From: Acinetobacter tianfuensis
GTDB taxonomy: Bacteria; Pseudomonadota; Gammaproteobacteria; Pseudomonadales; Moraxellaceae
DNA: 64,000 nt
Assembly (NCBI RefSeq): GCF_003611465.1
Contig: NZ_RAXV01000015.1
Span: 1 to 64,000, forward strand
Direction of reading: 5' to 3'
Of this stretch, positions 8,841 through 19,716 are shown piece by piece. Each line of letters begins with the position of its first letter. Position 1 is the stretch's first letter. The notes beneath the pieces are model-generated. The model saw nothing but the letters and a program-made list of their open reading frames with translations, was not told the origin of the DNA and did not search any database. The position numbers and the translations under genes are program-made.

Positions 8841-9479
8841 CTAAGATCTTAGTGATGATTGTTTTTTTAACAGGCAGAGTGCTCCTGTAAACACTGAGCC
8901 AATGGTGGCTAAAAACATATCTTTATGTGCATCCCAGATGTCACCTTGCTGCCCGTTATAATTTTCTGCTTCTTCGGGTGAAAGGCCAATGGCGATTAAC
9001 CACTCAATCCATTCATAAAATAGGCTGGTTGCCATGACGAATTGAATAACCAGCAAATATAAGGTAAATGGCTTAAGTGGCGGCAGCCAAACCTGAAACA
9101 GTCTTAAAAACACAGGGTAGAGCAGTAAACCATAAGCGAGATGTACAAAGCGGTCATACATATTGCGTGACCAGCCCATGGTCTGATTGAGGTCTAGATG
9201 TAAATACTGGATGAACCATTCATTATATGGGACATAAGAATATAGATAATGCGCGCCTAAAATATGGATCAGTAAAAATCCGAGATATAGTGCAAAACTG
9301 TAGAATGTAAGCCCAGCTTTTTTTAAACATAGCATTAAAGCGCCGAGCATAATCACGGTGCCAATCTGATGCAGCAGATAAGACTCAAATTCTAAAGGCT
9401 GAATACTGGCGAGCGCCGCTGCGCAAATCAGTATGATCAGTGCTGCATAATGTTTTTTGTGAAGCTGATAATCAATCAT
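8841..9479 (-). CDS. YjdF-type inner membrane protein (DUF2238)
   Basis: The 212-residue protein has about six membrane helices and the conserved C-terminal stretch NGQQGDIWDAHKDM followed by a last helix. That segment, with a preceding YEWIEWL, is diagnostic of the DUF2238/YjdF family. Physiological role is unknown. It is convergent with the preceding gene (stop codons four bases apart) and appears to be a single-gene unit. Confidence 0.82.
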   Translation of the reverse strand: MIDYQLHKKHYAALIILICAAALASIQPLEFESYLLHQIGTVIMLGALMLCLKKAGLTFYSFALYLGFLLIHILGAHYLYSYVPYNEWFIQYLHLDLNQTMGWSRNMYDRFVHLAYGLLLYPVFLRLFQVWLPPLKPFTLYLLVIQFVMATSLFYEWIEWLIAIGLSPEEAENYNGQQGDIWDAHKDMFLATIGSVFTGALCLLKKQSSLRS

Positions 9480-9625
9480 TACTTTGTTATTTAAGTTTAT
9501 TGTTCGAGTCAGGCTGAATTATAAATAAAATACAGTATATCTGGCGTAATATTTTTTGAATCAGGATTTTTTGAGCATGAATCTATTAAACTGTCAGACA
9601 GTTATTTGATTTTTAGGTAAAGCGC

Positions 9626-9865
9626 ATGGCGGCTGTAGAAGCATTTATTGCAACGCAAAACTGTTATTTCAATTATGAATTTGAAGAGCTGTACTTGGAA
9701 AATGATTTTCCTGAAGAGCTGTCTGTTTCGCTGCGCGGGATGATGTATCGGCATGAATTAAGCTATCAAAAAGTAACTTACTATATTTATTATAGTGATG
9801 TTTTGGCGGGTGAAGAGTTTGAAAAGATGAAAGCAGATTTTATGCGTTATTGTCCAATGGAATAA
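9626..9865 (+). CDS. Small hypothetical protein (79 aa)
   Basis: An acidic, tyrosine-rich soluble protein with no membrane segment. The ribosome site AGGTAAAG precedes ATG 9626, and a strong bidirectional terminator follows the stop codon directly, which supports a real gene. I do not recognise the family. Confidence 0.6.
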   Translation: MAAVEAFIATQNCYFNYEFEELYLENDFPEELSVSLRGMMYRHELSYQKVTYYIYYSDVLAGEEFEKMKADFMRYCPME

Positions 9866-9872
9866 AGAGCAT

Positions 9873-9902
9873 AAAAAAAGCGAAGCCTGAGCTTCGCTTT
9901 TT
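9873..9902. terminator. Bidirectional terminator between 79-aa gene and purB
   Basis: AAAAAGCGAAGC and GCTTCGCTTTTT pair around CTGA, with A and T tracts on either side. It serves the rightward small gene and the leftward purB gene, which converge here. Confidence 0.9.
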
Positions 9903-9917
9903 CTGCTTTAAGCTAAA

Positions 9918-11315
<1,398 letters not shown>

Positions 11316-11336
11316 TTAAACTTTGGAATTAAACGT

Positions 11337-11395
11337 AAAACAAAAAGCCCGAATACATACAGCATCATTCAAATAGTTTGATGCTGTAAACGGGC
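11337..11395 (-). terminator. Intrinsic terminator of hflD
   Basis: Read leftward, GCCCG at 11395-11391 pairs with CGGGC at 11351-11347. An inner stem of CAGCATCA with TGATGCTG stabilises it, and a T-rich run follows. The hairpin begins inside the last codons of hflD. Confidence 0.75.
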
Positions 11396-12100
11396 AAGAT
11401 CTTGAATATCCTGCAGCAGCTTACGCTTACTGAAAATCATGCCCCACGAACTGCCGCCAAGCTGCCGCCATAAATGCGCCATTTGCAGGCCAGTAAATAG
11501 CGAAGCGCGTATGCGGTTAGTATGGGCAGAGTCTTTAAATGCTTCAGCATTGCCGCGAACCATAATGCGCGGATTAATTTGGCCCGCGGTTTCAATATAA
11601 GTTTGGGCCAAGTTGGCAAGTATGCTTGGGTGTAAATAATTATGATCAAAAAAAGACAGCTGTTTTAAGATTTTTTGCTGGGACTGTTCAATAATTTCAA
11701 CGAATTTGGGGTTGCTGTAGACTTTCTTTTCCAGCTGCAGCAGGGCCATCGCATAGCTCATCGGGAGCTTGGTATTGGTAAGCTTTGGCAGTCTAGATTT
11801 TGGAGAAACATTGAACGGTTGGGTAATGCTGCTTTCTAAGATCTTAAGACCTAAGGAAATATCGGCAAGCTGATTAAAAAAATCTAAAGTCTGGCAGCTG
11901 CATTTGCCGCTAGGACGAATATTTAGACTGGCTTTAATCAGCTGTTCAAAATAAAAGTTACCGCTTTCACCAATACTTTGATGTCCTGTCAATGCAGTCA
12001 TATGGGTCAGCTGCGTTGCCTGAAAAACGCCAGCTAACGCCAAAGCTTTATTTTGACGGGTGTTCAGAGTTTGAGACTGCTGGAACGGTAACTCAGTCAT
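11369..12100 (-). CDS. hflD: High-frequency-lysogenization protein HflD homologue
   Basis: The family sits at the inner membrane and in E. coli lowers lambda CII activity. The HflD pattern is visible from residue ~10: [15 protein letters not shown] near the start, then a mostly helical protein ending in RLQH. The start at 12100 (MTELPFQQ) leaves a 13-base gap to mnmA; the longer frame would overlap mnmA. HflD between mnmA and purB is conserved order. A link with the CII-like gene of the prophage in this window is possible but not shown. Confidence 0.88.
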   Translation of the reverse strand: MTELPFQQSQTLNTRQNKALALAGVFQATQLTHMTALTGHQSIGESGNFYFEQLIKASLNIRPSGKCSCQTLDFFNQLADISLGLKILESSITQPFNVSPKSRLPKLTNTKLPMSYAMALLQLEKKVYSNPKFVEIIEQSQQKILKQLSFFDHNYLHPSILANLAQTYIETAGQINPRIMVRGNAEAFKDSAHTNRIRASLFTGLQMAHLWRQLGGSSWGMIFSKRKLLQDIQDLARLQHQTI

Positions 12101-12113
12101 GCCGAGACAATCC

Positions 12114-13250
12114 TTATTGAATAAAATCCGGTTTAGGCGCATTGGTATGGTGAATAACACCGCCGCCTAAACAAACTTCACCTGAGTAGAATACGACACT
12201 TTGACCTGGGGTCACAGCGCGCTGCGCTTCATCAAATTCTACACGCACACCATTTGGCGCATTGGAGTCTTTGTACAGCGTACATGCCTGATCGCCTTGG
12301 CGGTAACGTGTTTTTGCAGTACAGCGGAAACCTGTTTCAGGAATCTCTTGCTCGCCTGCAACCCAGTCAATGGCTTCAGACCATAAAATGGTGCTTTGCA
12401 TGAGCGGGTGTTCATGGCCTTGGCCTACGACTAAGCGGTTGCCTTCGATATCTTTATGAAGCACGAACCAAGCGCCTTCTGCAACGCCTTTCATACCGCC
12501 GATACCAATGCCGCCGCGCTGGCCGAGCGTATAGTACATTAAGCCGTGGTGTTCACCAACCTCTTTACCGTCTTCAAGGACAATTTTTCCCGGCTGAGCA
12601 GGTAAATATTGTTTTAAGAAGTCATTAAAGCGGCGTTCGCCAATAAAGCAGATGCCTGTCGAGTCTTTTTTCTTGGCTGTTGCTAGACCCAGTTCTTCTG
12701 CAATTTTTCGCACTTGAGGCTTTTCAATTTCGCCTACTGGAAACAATGTTTTGTTAATTTCACGGCCATGTACAGCATGCAGGAAATAAGTTTGGTCTTT
12801 GTTGTTATCTACACCGCGCAGTAAAGGCGCATATTCCTCACCGCGTGAATTTTTCATGGTTTCGCCGCGGCGGCAGTAGTGGCCAGTCGCAATAAAATCC
12901 GCGCCTAGATTTACGGCATGATCAAGGAAAGCGCGGAATTTAATTTCTTTGTTGCACAGAATATCTGGGTTTGGTGTGCGGCCAGCAGCATATTCCGCTA
13001 GGAAATGTTCAAATACACGGTCCCAATACTCCATAGCAAAATTAGCAGTATGCAGTTTGATGCCAATTTTGTCACAAACGGCTTGTGCATCAGCAAGATC
13101 TTCCATTGCTGTGCAGTATTCCGTGCCGTCATCTTCTTCCCAGTTTTTCATGAAAAGGCCTTCAACCTGATAGCCTTGTTGAAGAAGGAGCGCTGCAGAT
13201 ACAGAAGAATCTACACCACCAGACATACCGACGATGACACGTTGTTGCAT
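12114..13250 (-). CDS. mnmA: tRNA 2-thiouridylase MnmA
   Basis: The enzyme puts sulfur on U34 of tRNA-Lys, -Glu and -Gln using ATP and a persulfide relay. It carries the PP-loop GMSGGVDSS near the start, catalytic cysteines in [12 protein letters not shown] and [12 protein letters not shown], and YTLGQRGG. I start at 13250 (MQQRVIVGM), giving 378 residues as in relatives; ATG 13262 is a close alternative. The start overlaps the end of the Nudix gene, so the two are co-translated. Confidence 0.95.
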   Translation of the reverse strand: MQQRVIVGMSGGVDSSVSAALLLQQGYQVEGLFMKNWEEDDGTEYCTAMEDLADAQAVCDKIGIKLHTANFAMEYWDRVFEHFLAEYAAGRTPNPDILCNKEIKFRAFLDHAVNLGADFIATGHYCRRGETMKNSRGEEYAPLLRGVDNNKDQTYFLHAVHGREINKTLFPVGEIEKPQVRKIAEELGLATAKKKDSTGICFIGERRFNDFLKQYLPAQPGKIVLEDGKEVGEHHGLMYYTLGQRGGIGIGGMKGVAEGAWFVLHKDIEGNRLVVGQGHEHPLMQSTILWSEAIDWVAGEQEIPETGFRCTAKTRYRQGDQACTLYKDSNAPNGVRVEFDEAQRAVTPGQSVVFYSGEVCLGGGVIHHTNAPKPDFIQ

Positions 13251-13254
13251 AGGA

Positions 13255-13740
13255 TTAGGCATCCAAATTTGAAATGAGGGGAGAATTTTGGTGCTCATAA
13301 ACGAGCGATAAAGGATATTTTTGACCAGACAAAGCATCTTGAACTGCTTTGATCACCAACGGGCTGCGCGCACGGGCAGATTCCAGCAGTTCTTCTAATG
13401 TCATCCATTTTGGACCAACAATGCCTGTGTCCAATTCTGCTTCTGGAAAATATTCCAGCACATGCGCTAAAAAGCAGAAACGGAAATAGGTACGGTCTGG
13501 ATACATAGGAGGCGTATAAGTATAAATGCCTAAAAGGGCATCAATGTCTACAGCATGGCCAGTTTCTTCCATGGTTTCACGTATGGCTGCTTGAATGATG
13601 GTTTCACCGCACTCGACATGACCCGCAGGCTGATTGAACACAGTATGCGTTACGCCTTGAGTATGTTCTTCAACAAACAGGAATTTTCCGTTTTTTTCAA
13701 CAACAGTTGCAACGGTAACGTGCGCAGTCCAAGCGGTCAT
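13255..13740 (-). CDS. nudJ: Nudix hydrolase, NudJ-like phosphatase
   Basis: The 161-residue protein has a full Nudix box, from GHVECGETI through REtmEETGH, which binds divalent metal for hydrolysis of diphosphates. Family members next to mnmA are NudJ, acting on HMP-PP and nucleoside di- and triphosphates. The leading segment [20 protein letters not shown] also fits. It heads the nudJ-mnmA-hflD unit. Substrate preference is inferred from the neighbourhood. Confidence 0.87.
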   Translation of the reverse strand: MTAWTAHVTVATVVEKNGKFLFVEEHTQGVTHTVFNQPAGHVECGETIIQAAIRETMEETGHAVDIDALLGIYTYTPPMYPDRTYFRFCFLAHVLEYFPEAELDTGIVGPKWMTLEELLESARARSPLVIKAVQDALSGQKYPLSLVYEHQNSPLISNLDA

Positions 13741-13980
13741 AGAAAAGCACCATGGTAAGGGATGCGCTATTGTATAAAATTTTGGGGTGTGTGGCTATGT
13801 TGAACTTATGTGAAATGACAATAGTTTGAAACTTTCAGTGCTGGTATAGAATATGGATGCGATTGCTTAAGCATGAAATTTAAGCCGCTTTAACTTCATT
13901 TTTTTTGGGTTTTCTTAAATAGAAAACAAACAGCTAGATATCCAAAATTTCAAACTATAAATACAAGCGAGGAGAGATAA

Positions 13981-14382
13981 ATGAAAAAAAACCTACTGTA
14001 TGTTCCTGTACTATTTTGTTTAAGCTGTACGGCTCAAAGTGATTTGCAGCAAAATGAAAGTTTGTTGATTGATGAGGCACTTTTAGATGTAAAACGGAAA
14101 CTTCCAAAGAAAAATAGTCCTTATACAATATGGACGGATATTTATAGGGATGGGAAGACCATTTATTTCACTTATAAGATGGATGGATATCACTTTCCTG
14201 AAGAGAAAATACCTTTATTAGAAAAGGTTGCGAGCAGTGAACCGATTAAATCCCAAATGTGCAATTTTTTAAATGATGAGATGGAGCCTAGTTATTCAAT
14301 TGTTTCGAATACATTTGATATGAATCAAAAACTTATATTTTCTTATAGTTATAATGAAAAAAACTGCGCATTCAAAAATTGA
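13981..14382 (+). CDS. Small exported hypothetical protein
   Basis: The 133-residue protein begins with a lysine-started hydrophobic segment ending LSCTAQS. It could be a signal peptide or a weak lipobox, although the -3 position is Cys instead of the usual Leu. The rest is soluble with two more cysteines (QMC and KNC) that could form a disulfide in the periplasm. GAGGAGAG lies just before the start. I do not recognise the family, and it stands alone between a Nudix operon and a regulator. Confidence 0.6.
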   Translation: MKKNLLYVPVLFCLSCTAQSDLQQNESLLIDEALLDVKRKLPKKNSPYTIWTDIYRDGKTIYFTYKMDGYHFPEEKIPLLEKVASSEPIKSQMCNFLNDEMEPSYSIVSNTFDMNQKLIFSYSYNEKNCAFKN

Positions 14383-14441
14383 ATCGCAGCTGGAGTTGAA
14401 TACTTCAGCAAAGCAGCCAGTCTTTTTATGGGTATGGGCCT

Positions 14442-14978
14442 TTAATGCACAGTCGGGTAGTGAATAATATTATAAAATTCAATATTTTCATGGCTTGAAT
14501 TGATATAGATATGTTCTTGATCTGCTGCAACTCGGATCATTTGACTTGGCAAAGCCGTAAAATTTTCATCTCCAATACGAATATTGATTTGTCCATTCAA
14601 AGGTAAAATGTCTTCAATCACGCCTTTTTCATGTGCACATGAGTGATGGGCAGCATTGGCTTTTAAGGTGATGTGTAAAATTTCATAGCCTAAAACAGGG
14701 TTAAATGGCTGCAGTATTTTCACCGATAACGCTTCGTCTTGATGCTTCAGCACAGTTTCACTTTGTTGTTCTGCAGGTAAGAACGCACTTAGGGAAGTGT
14801 GAAAGCCCAAAGCAATTTTCCATAAGGTTTGTACAGTTGGGTTCGATTCTTCACGTTCAATTTGACCTAGCATGGCTTTACTGATACCAGTTTCTTTGGC
14901 TGTTTGATCCAGACTCCAGCCTTTTTCTGTGCGCAGCGTTTTGAGCTGCACAGCAATATGTGTGAGCAAAGACGTCAT
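14442..14978 (-). CDS. XRE-family regulator with C-terminal cupin domain
   Basis: Residues ~8-65 form a Cro/CI-type helix-turn-helix (WSLDQTAKETGISKAMLGQI). Residues ~100-175 form a small beta-barrel with HHSCAHEKGVIEDI and LPLNGQINI, the cupin ligand-sensing domain of the PuuR/HipB-cupin group. It is divergent from a DMT-type transporter with two operator-like repeats in between, so it probably represses both. The ligand is unknown and is likely the transporter's substrate. Confidence 0.85.
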   Translation of the reverse strand: MTSLLTHIAVQLKTLRTEKGWSLDQTAKETGISKAMLGQIEREESNPTVQTLWKIALGFHTSLSAFLPAEQQSETVLKHQDEALSVKILQPFNPVLGYEILHITLKANAAHHSCAHEKGVIEDILPLNGQINIRIGDENFTALPSQMIRVAADQEHIYINSSHENIEFYNIIHYPTVH

Positions 14979-14998
14979 GAGATACCTCTATTTATCTT

Positions 14999-15042
14999 GT
15001 GCGTTATAACGTACAATGAATTTCTTGTGCAGTATAACGCAC
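14999..15042. promoter_or_regulatory. Paired operator between XRE-cupin regulator and transporter
   Basis: GTGCGTTATAACGTAC (14999-15014) and GTGCAGTATAACGCAC (15027-15042) are two near-palindromic 16-mers, 28 bp centre to centre. Each holds TATAAC, which could also act as a -10 element. Position between divergent genes fits autoregulatory binding by the XRE-cupin protein. Confidence 0.65.
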
Positions 15043-15097
15043 GAGTGAATTCAAGCCAAAATTTGTTTATCTTCCATTTTGTAAAATAGGTGTATAT

Positions 15098-16054
15098 ATG
15101 CGCGCGATATTTTATGGCCTGCTTGCATCATGTTTCTTTTCGACAGCATTTATTTTTAACCGCGCGATGGAAGTGGATGGCGGGAGCTGGATGTGGAGTT
15201 CATCATTGCGCTTTTTTTGGATGGTGCCAATGCTGGTGCTGATTGTTGGAGTTCGGGGTAAGTTGACTTCAAGCTGGCAGCACTTAAAAGAAAATTTTAA
15301 AAGTTATTTGCTGTGGAGCACAGTCGGCTTTGGGCTGTTCTACGCGCCATTAACTTTTGCCAGTATTTATTCACCGGGCTGGCTGGTTGCCGGCAGCTGG
15401 CAAATGACCATTATTGCAGGTTCTTTACTGGTTCCGTTTTTAGGCGCAGGCACATCTCATACATCGGGCAGTGTGCTGGAAAAGCTTCCATGGAAAGAGC
15501 TGAAGTGGTCGAGTGTCATTATTTTAGGCGTATTTCTCATTCTTTGGGATCAAATGAGCAGTATCAGCTGGAAACTGGCTTTAGCAGGGTTTATTCCTGT
15601 GCTCTTTGCTGCATTTATGTACCCGCTTGGCAACCGTAAAATGATGCAAGTTTGCCAAGGTAAAGTAGAAACACCTGAACGTGTATTGAATATGACCTTG
15701 GCCAGTTTGCCATTTTGGAGTGTGATTGCGCTGTGCGGCGCAGTTGATCATGGTTTGCCGTCTAGCAGTCAAGTGTCATATTCATTTTTAGTGGCGCTAT
15801 TTTCAGGGGTAATAGCAACTTTACTCTTTTTCTCTGCAACTAATTTAGTACATACCAATCCTAGTCAATTGGCCATGGTGGAAGCCACTCAGGCAGGTGA
15901 GTTGCTATTTACATTACTAGGCGAAATGATAATTTTAAATACTGGCTTACCCTCAAATATTGCATTGCTGGGCGTGTCTTTGATTGTTTTGGGGATGGTG
16001 GTGCATAGCTTAGCCTCTATACGGATGCGGCAGAATCGTCCAGTGAATGGCTAA
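15098..16054 (+). CDS. DMT-superfamily multidrug/EamA-like permease
   Basis: The 318-residue protein has about ten membrane helices in the two-fold arrangement of DMT permeases. FFSTAFIFNRAMEVDGGSWM near the start and EATQAGELLFTLLGE near the end match the multidrug-efflux branch of this superfamily. The gene is divergent from an XRE-cupin regulator, and the shared intergenic region carries paired operators. Substrate is unknown; export of a small metabolite or drug is the family expectation. Confidence 0.82.
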   Translation: MRAIFYGLLASCFFSTAFIFNRAMEVDGGSWMWSSSLRFFWMVPMLVLIVGVRGKLTSSWQHLKENFKSYLLWSTVGFGLFYAPLTFASIYSPGWLVAGSWQMTIIAGSLLVPFLGAGTSHTSGSVLEKLPWKELKWSSVIILGVFLILWDQMSSISWKLALAGFIPVLFAAFMYPLGNRKMMQVCQGKVETPERVLNMTLASLPFWSVIALCGAVDHGLPSSSQVSYSFLVALFSGVIATLLFFSATNLVHTNPSQLAMVEATQAGELLFTLLGEMIILNTGLPSNIALLGVSLIVLGMVVHSLASIRMRQNRPVNG

Positions 16055-16103
16055 GCATGAAGCAGATGGATCAGGCTGTGTTTATATTTTTTATCAGAAA
16101 AAA

Positions 16104-16643
16104 TTAATCAGTAATGATATTTTGACTGCTTGGGATCTCAGGAAATAGTGTATACAGCATATCTGGATTTTTCTTTAAGCCTGTCCCATCGATGTATTTC
16201 CATTCTTTAGAGTTAAGTGGACGTACTGCGAGCATAAATGAAGGATCTCCTGTAATCGATTTACCATTTATTAAAATAGTCAATTGTTTGGGAATAACGC
16301 AAAATTCTTTTTTTCCAAAAATATGGCTATTGTTCGGCGGCAATAGTTCAACTTTTTCAACTTGAATATTGCTTTGTTTAAAGAAGCTGGCTGCAAGTGA
16401 GAGAATGGCTTTGTAGCTTTCTATACCGCCTGAAAATTCAATAATTGAGAAATCTGATTTTTCCAGAATATGTGAATAATTGCCTTCATTTAATGCGGTG
16501 CTTATTTGTGTGATTTCTGCTGAAATCACACTTTCATAGTCTTTTTGACATTGCCTGTTTTCAGCAGAAGCAGCGGCAGCGCTAAATAGCATTGTTGAAA
16601 GCAGTATTTTTCTGAATGCAGCGCGATTGTGTTTAAAGGGCAT
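16104..16643 (-). CDS. Secreted hypothetical protein, NTF2-like size
   Basis: The 179-residue protein has a long signal peptide (about 27 residues, charged start then LLSTMLFSAAAASAE). Two cysteines (RQCQKDY, EFCVIPK) could pair in the periplasm. The mature region, with SYKAILSLAASFF and AVRPLNSKEWKYIDGTGL, resembles small NTF2-like secreted proteins, but I cannot name a family. It is a single-gene unit between the transporter and a carbonic anhydrase. Confidence 0.65.
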   Translation of the reverse strand: MPFKHNRAAFRKILLSTMLFSAAAASAENRQCQKDYESVISAEITQISTALNEGNYSHILEKSDFSIIEFSGGIESYKAILSLAASFFKQSNIQVEKVELLPPNNSHIFGKKEFCVIPKQLTILINGKSITGDPSFMLAVRPLNSKEWKYIDGTGLKKNPDMLYTLFPEIPSSQNIITD

Positions 16644-16743
16644 GAAAAGCAGCTCAATATTTGCATAATAACTGTTTAATTAAAACATTGTGTTGCACTT
16701 CAAATGCTCATCTAAGTTATGAAAATGCATAAAGGGTGCGTGA

Positions 16744-17283
16744 TTAATTTTGATTTAAATAATTATGCGCTACTTTTACATAATGCTGTGCAGAGTAAGG
16801 CAAAAACTCTTTCTCTTTATCCGTGAGCGGGCGGACTTTCTGCACAGGGCTGCCTACATATAAATAACCGCTTTCTAAACGCTTGCGCGGCGGTACGAGT
16901 GAACCTGCGCCAATCATCACATCATCTTCAATAATGGCATCATCTAAAATAATGCTGCTGATGCCGACCAAGACCCGGTTGCCAATAGTGCAGCCATGCA
17001 GCTTGACATGATGTCCAATGGTGACATCTTCACCAATTATTAAAGGTGAGCCGTTGGGTTTGTCCGCATTCTTATGGCTGACATGCAGCATGGCATGATC
17101 CTGCACATTAGAATTTTTACCAATATGAATATGGTTGACATCACCGCGGATGACAGCAAAAGGCCAGACTGAAACATTTTCTTCCAGCTGAACGTCACCA
17201 ATTACCACAGACATTTCATCAACATAGCAAGTCGCATCAATTTTTGGATGCTGGTCAAGATAAGGGCGAATATTTTTTTTCAT
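16744..17283 (-). CDS. Gamma carbonic anhydrase-like protein (YrdA family)
   Basis: The 179-residue protein is a left-handed beta-helix with hexapeptide repeats (IGDVQLEENVSVWPFAVIRGD and later VMIGAGSLVP). The metal-ligand histidines of gamma carbonic anhydrases are seen in DHAMLHVSH and GHHVKLHG. YrdA-like members bind zinc, but carbonic anhydrase activity is not proven for all. Start at 17283 (MKKNIRPYLDQHP) is preferred to the longer frame. A bidirectional terminator separates its upstream side from dacC. Confidence 0.88.
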   Translation of the reverse strand: MKKNIRPYLDQHPKIDATCYVDEMSVVIGDVQLEENVSVWPFAVIRGDVNHIHIGKNSNVQDHAMLHVSHKNADKPNGSPLIIGEDVTIGHHVKLHGCTIGNRVLVGISSIILDDAIIEDDVMIGAGSLVPPRKRLESGYLYVGSPVQKVRPLTDKEKEFLPYSAQHYVKVAHNYLNQN

Positions 17284-17327
17284 AACGGTCCGTCGTAAAG
17301 AGAGGCTGTGCGGAGTATAAAATAAAA

Positions 17328-17357
17328 AAAGCATCCGAACCTAGGTTAGGATGCTTT
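17328..17357. terminator. Hairpin terminator after dacC
   Basis: AAAGCATCC pairs with GGATGCTTT, extended inside by GAACC/GGTT. An A tract precedes it on the plus strand, so it ends leftward transcription from dacC with a T run. Confidence 0.8.
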
Positions 17358-17395
17358 AGTCTAAGTGAAAAGTGCTGAGTGAACTCAGACTCTGC

Positions 17396-18544
17396 TTAGA
17401 ATAAGTTGGAGAAGAATTGTTTGATGTGATCAATCATTTTTGCGAAGAAACCAGCTTCTTCTACATCTTGTAATGCAATCAGCGGTTTTTCCGCAATGAC
17501 TTTGCCATTTAAAGATGCAACGTATTTACCAACCACTTGGCCTTTTTTCAGCGGTGCAGTTAATTTAGGCTGAACAACCAATTGTGTTTTGATTGCATTT
17601 GCCTCGCCTTTAGGCAAAGTTACATTGAAATTTTCTGCAAGGCCAATTTGAGCGTCGTTGCTTTTGCCATACCAAACTTTCGATTTTGCAAGGACTTGGT
17701 TGGCAGGCTGCACTTTTACGGTTTCAAAGTTTGAATAGCCCCAAGCTAAAATTTCACGTGTTTGTGTTGCGCGTTCCTGCATAGACGGCGCACCGAAAAT
17801 AACAGAGATCAGACGCAGCGGGCCGCGCTTGGCAGAAGTTGTTAAACAATAGCCAGCTTCTTCTGTGTGGCCAGTTTTTAAGCCGTCAACGCTTGGATCT
17901 GTATAAAGCAGAGCATTGCGGTTGCCTTGTTTAATTCCGTTAAACGTAAATGCTTTTTCAGAATAAATTGGATAGTATTTTGAACTGTCGTGAATAATAT
18001 GCTGCGCCAATGTCGCCATATCTTTTGCTGTTGAATAATGACCATCGGCCGGCATGCCTGTAGAGTTGATAAACTGTGTGTTTACCATACCAATACGCTT
18101 TGCTTCTTGGTTCATCATGTGAGCAAAAGTGCCTTCATTGCCGGCAATGTGTTCAGCCATTGCTTTAGATGCATCATTGCCAGACTGAATAATAATGCCG
18201 CGGAGCATTTCAAGCGCAGTCGCTGTGCCGTTTAAGGGAACATACATGCATGACTCAGTGCTGCTGCCGCGGCACCAAGCAGATTCGTTCATACGGACTT
18301 TTTCATTTTCAGTCAATTCGCCATTTAAAAGCTTTTGTTCAATGATGTAGCTTGTCATCATTTTAGTCATTGAAGCTGGCGCTAATTTTTCATTTTCATT
18401 TTTTGAAGCGAGGATTTGCCCTGTTTCATAATCCATTAGCACATAAGATTTATTATTCAGTTCTGGAGGTGCTGATAGGACGGTTGCCGCGAATGAAAAA
18501 GAGGGTGCAAGCAGCAGTGCGGCAAGGGCGGTTTTTCGGGTCAT
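17396..18544 (-). CDS. dacC: D-alanyl-D-alanine carboxypeptidase (PBP5/6 type)
   Basis: This periplasmic low-mass penicillin-binding protein trims pentapeptides in murein. A signal peptide covers residues 1-19. The active-site motifs are ASMTK (S58, K61), SGN in IIQSGNDAS, and KTG in LKTGHTEEAGY. The C-terminal PBP5_C domain ends in an amphipathic helix FFAKMIDHIKQFFSNLF for membrane association. I used ATG 18544 (MTRKTALA); ATG 18559 adds five residues. Assignment to DacC rather than DacA is conventional for Acinetobacter. Confidence 0.92.
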   Translation of the reverse strand: MTRKTALAALLLAPSFSFAATVLSAPPELNNKSYVLMDYETGQILASKNENEKLAPASMTKMMTSYIIEQKLLNGELTENEKVRMNESAWCRGSSTESCMYVPLNGTATALEMLRGIIIQSGNDASKAMAEHIAGNEGTFAHMMNQEAKRIGMVNTQFINSTGMPADGHYSTAKDMATLAQHIIHDSSKYYPIYSEKAFTFNGIKQGNRNALLYTDPSVDGLKTGHTEEAGYCLTTSAKRGPLRLISVIFGAPSMQERATQTREILAWGYSNFETVKVQPANQVLAKSKVWYGKSNDAQIGLAENFNVTLPKGEANAIKTQLVVQPKLTAPLKKGQVVGKYVASLNGKVIAEKPLIALQDVEEAGFFAKMIDHIKQFFSNLF

Positions 18545-18660
18545 TCTAAGTGGTTCCAATAACTTGTTATAAGCTCAAGAGCCTAGCATTTTAGGACAAA
18601 GCTAGGCTTACTGCTATGGGGTGAAATGGCTTATTTTAAAAGTATTGTAACCAAGTTAAA

Positions 18661-19035
18661 TTATTTTGCGTATGCAGTGATCTCTTTGCAAATTTCTTGG
18701 TTTTTTGCCTTGCCTGCATTCGCTGCATCATTGCGCGCTTCTTTTAAAATCGGAGCAAAATTTTTCTCTGCAGCAAGTGTTTTGAGTGCAGATGCTGGAT
18801 TTTTTACAGACGGCATGTTCTCTTTTACGAGTTGGGCATAGCCTTTATCAAATGAAGCTTGTTCCTTATTGCTGATTAAGTCAGGGCAAATTTCTGAAAA
18901 TACGTAAATCGCCGCCAGTTCATGCTTAGATACTTGTTGAGCGCTTGCGGAAAGATCAATATTTTCTGCATGAGCAGTAAAAGCGAAAGCAGCAAGAGCT
19001 AAAGCCGATAAAGTTTTGATAATCGAATTTTTCAT
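18661..19035 (-). CDS. Small secreted Cys-pair protein, copy 1
   Basis: The 124-residue product has a clear signal peptide ending TAHA and a helical mature part with EICPDLIS and EICKEI, two cysteines likely to form a disulfide. It resembles the protein encoded 200 bases upstream (19231-19605) in size, helical pattern and cysteine placement. Such proteins are common in Moraxellaceae genomes but have no known role. Both genes have their own terminator, so they are separate units. Confidence 0.7.
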   Translation of the reverse strand: MKNSIIKTLSALALAAFAFTAHAENIDLSASAQQVSKHELAAIYVFSEICPDLISNKEQASFDKGYAQLVKENMPSVKNPASALKTLAAEKNFAPILKEARNDAANAGKAKNQEICKEITAYAK

Positions 19036-19150
19036 GCAATAACCTGAATATTTATAGATTGTGAAACAATGCGTCTAGCTTAAAACGATTTTTTGCAAAT
19101 AACAGCAAGGTTTTGTATTGAAGCTGTTGAAATGATGAAGGAATAATGAA

Positions 19151-19187
19151 AATAAAATACCGCCAGCGCGGCTGGCGGTATTTTATT
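19151..19187. terminator. Strong bidirectional terminator between the two secreted-protein genes
   Basis: A 17-base perfect stem, AATAAAATACCGCCAGC with its complement, closes on GCG. Built-in A and T runs make it functional in both directions; it ends the leftward 19231-19605 gene. Confidence 0.92.
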
Positions 19188-19230
19188 GCATAAAGCAGCA
19201 AGACTCAAAGAAAAACGGCCTTAAGAGCTC

Positions 19231-19605
19231 TTAGCCTTCAAAATTAAGCACATCTTCACATACAGATTTTTGTTCCTCTTTTGAAGATTGTTTTGCGGCT
19301 TCACGTGACTCTTCTAAAAAAGATTTATATTGTGCATCTGACTGCAGGCTTTGATAGCTCGCAGATTTGTCAGAGTAATCAGCTAAATATGTTTTTACCA
19401 AGACTTGAATGTTGGCATCAAATTTTGCATTTTGACCAATAATAGCAGGGCACACTTCAGCCATAACTTGAGTTGCTGCAATATCTTCTTTAATAATTTC
19501 ATTGGCTTCTTCAGCGGTTAAACCGTCGCTTGCCAGAGCGGCTTGTGATACTGCCGCAGCCAAAGTTAACCCCAATAAATTACGAAGTGATATGGTTTTA
19601 ATCAT
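19231..19605 (-). CDS. Small secreted Cys-pair protein, copy 2
   Basis: The 124-residue protein starts MIKTISLRNLLG and carries a signal peptide ending ALA. The mature helical region is acidic and lysine-rich with EVCPAIIG and KSVCEDV, paralleling the cysteine spacing of its downstream neighbour. The pair looks like an old tandem duplication. ATG 19605 is chosen over 19617 because it gives a normal positively charged signal-peptide start. Function is unknown. Confidence 0.7.
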   Translation of the reverse strand: MIKTISLRNLLGLTLAAAVSQAALASDGLTAEEANEIIKEDIAATQVMAEVCPAIIGQNAKFDANIQVLVKTYLADYSDKSASYQSLQSDAQYKSFLEESREAAKQSSKEEQKSVCEDVLNFEG

Positions 19606-19716
19606 TTTTAAGTGCACACATTTATGATGGATGTTAGGCTATAAATATATATAATTCTTTATATATATCAATCAAATGTTCTGATTAGTCATTTTTGAAA
19701 AGTAACAGGGTTTGTC

